Part shown: positions 60,254 through 64,000 of the stretch, piece after piece
Numbering within the stretch: position 1 is the stretch's first letter
How the letters are laid out: the number at the start of each line of letters is the position of its first letter
Origin: Rehmannia glutinosa
Taxonomy: Eukaryota; Streptophyta; Magnoliopsida; Lamiales; Orobanchaceae
Assembly: GCA_016081115.2 (NCBI GenBank)
Contig: CM071928.1
Location: forward strand, 55,435,950 to 55,499,949
Reading direction: 5' to 3'
DNA length: 64,000 nt
Notes under the pieces: generated by a model
What the model was told of the DNA's origin: nothing
Seen by the model: only the letters and a program-made list of their open reading frames with translations
Databases searched by the model: none
Made by a program: the position numbers and the translations under genes

Positions 60254-63200
60254 ATGGCACCAGCACATGATCTTACCAAGCTTGCAAAGCAAATCTACAC
60301 CGGATCAATCGTGGATTTTGATGGGATGATAAAGTAGGGTTCCGATGAAACCCTTGTGAAGAAGATAGCTGATAAGATTGAGAAATCCAGGCTAAAACCT
60401 TTTCTCACACTGGAATACCAAATAACGTACGTAGAGGAGGTCGCCCAGTTCTACGTAAATGCTGAGGTGCAGGACGAAGGGATTAAATCCTCCGTCCACC
60501 ACAAGGACATTCTAATCACTGCAAAGGACCTTGCGGAGCACTATTTATTGCCGTCGGAGGGCATGCCAGAGATATATGAAGCAGACGTAGATTTGGTCGC
60601 TGCATAGAAGGAAGTGGCCAAACCCGAGTGTGCTGCAAAAGTTGTCTACACAGCTGACAAAAAGTTGTTGAAGGATGATTATCACAAACTGTTGGATATC
60701 GTTGCCAAATGTGTAGACTTAAAGTTTGGAAGCTTCAATCAGCTGTCCAAAACCAAGCTGATCGTCATGGCTGCGATCATGGAGGAAAAGAAGATCAATT
60801 GGGCAGAATTCATCTACAGCAGACTCTGCCAGAATGTTGCAAATAAGTCCTTCAAGGACGATGGGTCAATTGGAGGATCTCTGGGCTATGGCCTTGTAAT
60901 TGGCCACTTGATGGAGGTGAAGGGTGTTCCCCTTAGACATGAAACATTATTCCATGTTAACAAGAAGATGTTTCGGGCCAACTTATCTGGAGCCCAGAAG
61001 AGAGCATACGCCAAGCGGGCGGACACCAGTGAGGGGGAATCAGCTGACCCTGAGGAAACAACTGTTGTCTCCCCTCCGAAGAAGAAAGTTGCCCATGCAG
61101 CTGGAAAGAAGAAAGAGGTTGCCCAAAGAAAGAAAGAAAAAACCGCACTCCCCCTGCAGCTGAGTCACTGCCCTGCGCCCATGTCTCCCCGCCCTGCAGC
61201 CGCGGTGGAGAAGGAATCCTTAATACCATCTGTAGGAATTAAGAAAAAGAGGACTGCCAAGGTGAGAAAGGCAGCTGTCTCTAAGGCAACTCCAAATTCC
61301 TTTACCTTCGAGGAACCGGAGAAAGTAGAACCAGCCATTCCTCTGGTGAAAACTAAGAGAAGAAGAAGACTCACCAAGCGTTCAGAGCTTGAGAAGACGG
61401 CTGAGTCTGCAACTCAGCTGGAGCAAATCTCTGAGACTGCGGAAGAGGTGCAGTCTCCAGAAATTATTTATGAAATAGCCAAGTCTGTTGAGGCTGATCA
61501 ACAGAGGCAAATTGAAGACCCAACTGTGGATAGAACAACTGAGGAACAAGAAGCAGCGAAGACAGATGTTGCTGAGGGTGAAGAGCAGCAAAGTTTGCTA
61601 CCCTCCATTCCTGAAAAGGAAGGGCAACAGGGAGAGGATGAAGATGATGATGTAATCATATGCTCTCCATTGTACCCAGACATCCAAAATCGTCTAAGAG
61701 CATGAAGGAAATGGAAGCTGAGTCACTCTAGGATGCACTTTGAACACCCAGAGTTTATTGATGAGGAAGAGGAACTCTTCAGGTTTCTTGAAGTTGATCT
61801 GATCTTTGCAAGCCCGGATGAGGATAACTGTATTAATATGCTGCAAATTCGGAAGGAAAATGAACAAGCAAGAGCAGCTGAGGAAGCAGAGGCTCGTGAG
61901 AAAGCCAACATTTGTCCTCTAACTGGAACCAGCGACCATACTCATCCTCATCTTGATATACTCTCTGACAGTGATGAGGACATGGACCCTATTGCTGCAC
62001 AAGAAAAGTTGGACATGCAGCAAGCCATGCGGGAATCCACACTGATGCATGAAAAAGAGCTGATGGAGGGACCAGGAGAGTCTTCCAAATCACAGCTGGA
62101 AATTGATCTGTTGGGAGTGGTACAGCAGATTGCCACTGTTATTGCTGCAACCACTTCCCCAGTTCACTCAGAAGACGGATCTAAGGGAATTGACGATGAC
62201 ACTGGGAATTTGGGCACCCAAGTTGAGCCAACCCCTGCTGAAGGTGTCTTACCACCTGCCCTACGGCTGACCACTCATTTGACAAAGCCGGGAGTCTAGA
62301 GCAGAGTGACCCCAACATAATTCACTCACCGGTGAGCCAACTGAGGGGGAAACTCACTCCACTGCAGCTAGGTCGGAGGATGCTGCAACTGACTCCACCC
62401 TGAATCTAGGAGGCGAAGTGGAGAAGGAACAAGAAAAGGAAACACAACAAAGTTGTCACCGACGGCTCGGACAGTAGAATGCTCTCACTGAAGTGCCAAC
62501 CGCTGCGGTCGAGGACACCGCTGCGATGCGGTCGAGGCACATGATGGTTCTCGCCCCAGAGTTAACACTGCTGGCAATGAAAGTGCAATCCACGGAATTG
62601 AGACTCAGAGATGCCAATACGAAAGACCCTAAGACAATTGCGCCCTGTCGATGGGATTGTATCAAGGCCCCGCTTCTGATTGAGACTGCGAGAGGTAATG
62701 AAGGCCTAAGGGAGGTTGAGACTTCCTAGGTAAAAATCAAGGAGATAAGAGCATTACTCGGCCATAATTACCGATTCGAGGAGGAAATCGGTGCTCTTCA
62801 TGACTCCCCAGGATGATCCCAATACAACCTTCCCGGGATCTCGGATGAAGTTTCGAGTCTACCTCAACCGCACATCAAAAAGACTCAGCTGAGGATGTTC
62901 TTCCTAGTACGAGTAAGCCAGAATTCAAGGCTGCTCGACAAATGTTCAATTTTGATGATGAGCCAAGCCTTCAAGACTCATCATCTTCCGATGACGCTGA
63001 TGGTGCAGCTGAGGAACAACAAATTCATTTAGCAGAATCCACTGAGGCCGAAGAAGCTGTTAAGACAGCTGAGGCTCAGTCAGCTAGCCAAACCACTCAC
63101 CAATGCCCAGCTGAAACCGAGTCGTCTACACAGGCTCCCAAAGCTGCAGCAGACTCCACTCAACCGGGCACATCACAGGCACGAGTAACGGTGGAATCTA

Positions 63201-64000
63201 TACCATATGTCCGTGATGATGCATTTGAAGAAACTTTCCCCTTCTCTATTGAGCTGCCTGGACATGATGAAGAAACAGCTTGAGAGCAGCGACGCTTCAA
63301 CGTCAGACCTGACCCAGTTATTCCCATAGATACTATCGCCCCGGCAGACTTTGATTTTGATGCTGCTTAGCCGCCAGCTAAAACCAAGGTGACAGCTGAG
63401 GTACAAGAGGTCTTCAAGACAATCTTTGCAGAGATTGAGAAGATAGAATGGCACCAGGCCACATTGGATATGCGGCTGGACAACAGGGATGCCAATCTTA
63501 TGGCCGATCTGCGCGGAATAGTGATTAAAATCAGGGAATGGTGTCAACAGCAGCGTACAATGCGACTAGAACAAGTCAGATATTTCAAGGCATTGTACAA
63601 CAAAATGTTGATCTGGAGCACTGATAATGCTGACATGGAGAGGAGGATGCAAGAAAAAATTGACAGAATGCATGCCTCCCACAACACTGAAATGGAACTG
63701 CTGCGAGAATTTCACAAGAAAGAACTTTTGCGCATAGAGGAAAATATGAATAACAAATTCAACCTTCTCATGGCTGAAATGAAACTGGTGGCAGCCGAAT
63801 CTAAAGCCACCCGCTCAGAATTTCGTACAGCATACTCCGCAGCAGACTCCAAGCAAAACTCAGCTATCAGCCGCCTAGACTTTATGCTTGATGGCATGTT
63901 CCCAGGGGTTCCTCTCTCCTTTGATGATGCCAAAAAGGGGGAAGAGGAATACCTAAAGATGTTGAAAGGGTCAGCGGATAAGAAAGAGAAGGACGCAGCT
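60254..64000 (+). pseudogene. Copia H env-like ORF (longest copy, runs off the right edge)
   Basis: ATG at 60254. The frame holds to 62299 apart from single in-frame stops at 60335 (CAG to TAG), 60605 and 61703 (both Trp codons in relatives). The same phase is open again at 62942-63283 and from 63371 to the edge, implying a protein over 1200 residues. Regions are as follows. The conserved N-terminal domain covers about residues 1-250 (VEEVAQFYVNAEVQ, EEKKINWAEFIYSRLC, GYGLVIGHLMEVKGV, HVNKKMFRANL). A Lys/Pro/Ala-rich basic region extends to about 380, then acidic Glu/Thr-rich regions. A 200-residue helical, coiled-coil-like C-terminal part runs to 64000 (EIEKIEWHQATLDMRLDNRD...). No signal peptide or membrane helix is seen. 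Function is unknown; the name is positional. Confidence 0.8.

Larger units (their letters stand above)
52497..64000 (+). mobile_element. Copia H: best preserved Sirevirus-like element, runs off the right edge
   Basis: Complete 5' LTR, intact PBS, gag, pol, spacer and a long env-like ORF. The bases GGGTA (52492-52496) before the LTR are the expected left target duplication; the right one is outside. H is used as the reference for the other copies. It has premature stops and several indels, mainly between 56640 and 59400. Confidence 0.93.

Noticed and set aside
63915..63945. A second PPT in the env-like ORF (GATGCCAAAAAGGGGG)
   Set aside because: It resembles the PPT but is not followed by TGTTAG, and the reading frame is open through it.
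60254..64000. A genuine retroviral envelope glycoprotein
   Set aside because: No signal peptide, membrane helix or furin-like pattern is visible, so only the positional label env-like is kept.
1..64000. Endogenous pararetrovirus sequences
   Set aside because: All RT segments sit in LTR elements with copia or gypsy domain order. No movement protein or coat protein pattern was seen.
1..64000. Host protein-coding genes, tRNA genes or CRISPR arrays
   Set aside because: Every sizeable reading frame is explained by a transposon domain or lies antisense to one. No tRNA cloverleaf or spaced repeat array was noticed.

Overview
This window is a block of nested LTR retrotransposons from a plant nuclear genome. 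It looks like a eudicot, because it carries Sirevirus-type Ty1/copia, chromodomain Ty3/gypsy and a Cassandra TRIM, but the species cannot be named. I found no host gene, tRNA gene, true rRNA gene or CRISPR array. Almost every coding region is a decayed gag, pol or env-like reading frame of a transposon.

Layout, oldest to youngest where it can be read. Copia D (plus strand, 34630-39180, decayed) carries a solo LTR (C, 35105-36668). It is also cut at 34629/34630 by copia A (minus strand, 1-6139 plus 30448-34629, running off the left edge). A is split by a Ty3/gypsy element (6140-30447, TSD CATAC). The gypsy is split by a complete copia B (10602-24103, TSD TCTAA) and, separately, by a Cassandra TRIM (24983-26117, TSD TGGAG). 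A's gag also holds a MITE-like element (32036-32587). To the right of D lies 5'-truncated copia E (39181-52070). E is interrupted by a short non-coding LTR element F (44085-48160, TSD TTAGG) and ends at an inverted partial LTR (G, 52071-52496). G is cut by copia H (52497 to beyond the right edge), the best preserved copy.

A, B, C, E, G and H belong to one Sirevirus-like family. Its LTRs are about 1.5-1.6 kb, and its PBS is complementary to initiator Met-tRNA. The PPT is a CATCATCAAAAAGGGG-type motif. The gene order is gag, pol (PR-INT-RT-RH), a roughly 550 bp spacer, then a long env-like ORF. Two family-wide features stand out. First, gag and pol share a reading frame but are separated by two in-frame stops at the same spacing in all four copies that can be checked. 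Second, the pol/env spacer looks like a ready-made plant Pol II promoter and leader (TATA box, CT-rich leader, AAACCCTA telo-box, ATG) in all five copies.

Duplicated copies disagree mainly at CAG/CTG sites, and several nonsense codons in H are Trp-to-stop or Gln-to-stop transitions. Both point to heavy cytosine methylation, through deamination and possibly through long-read consensus errors.
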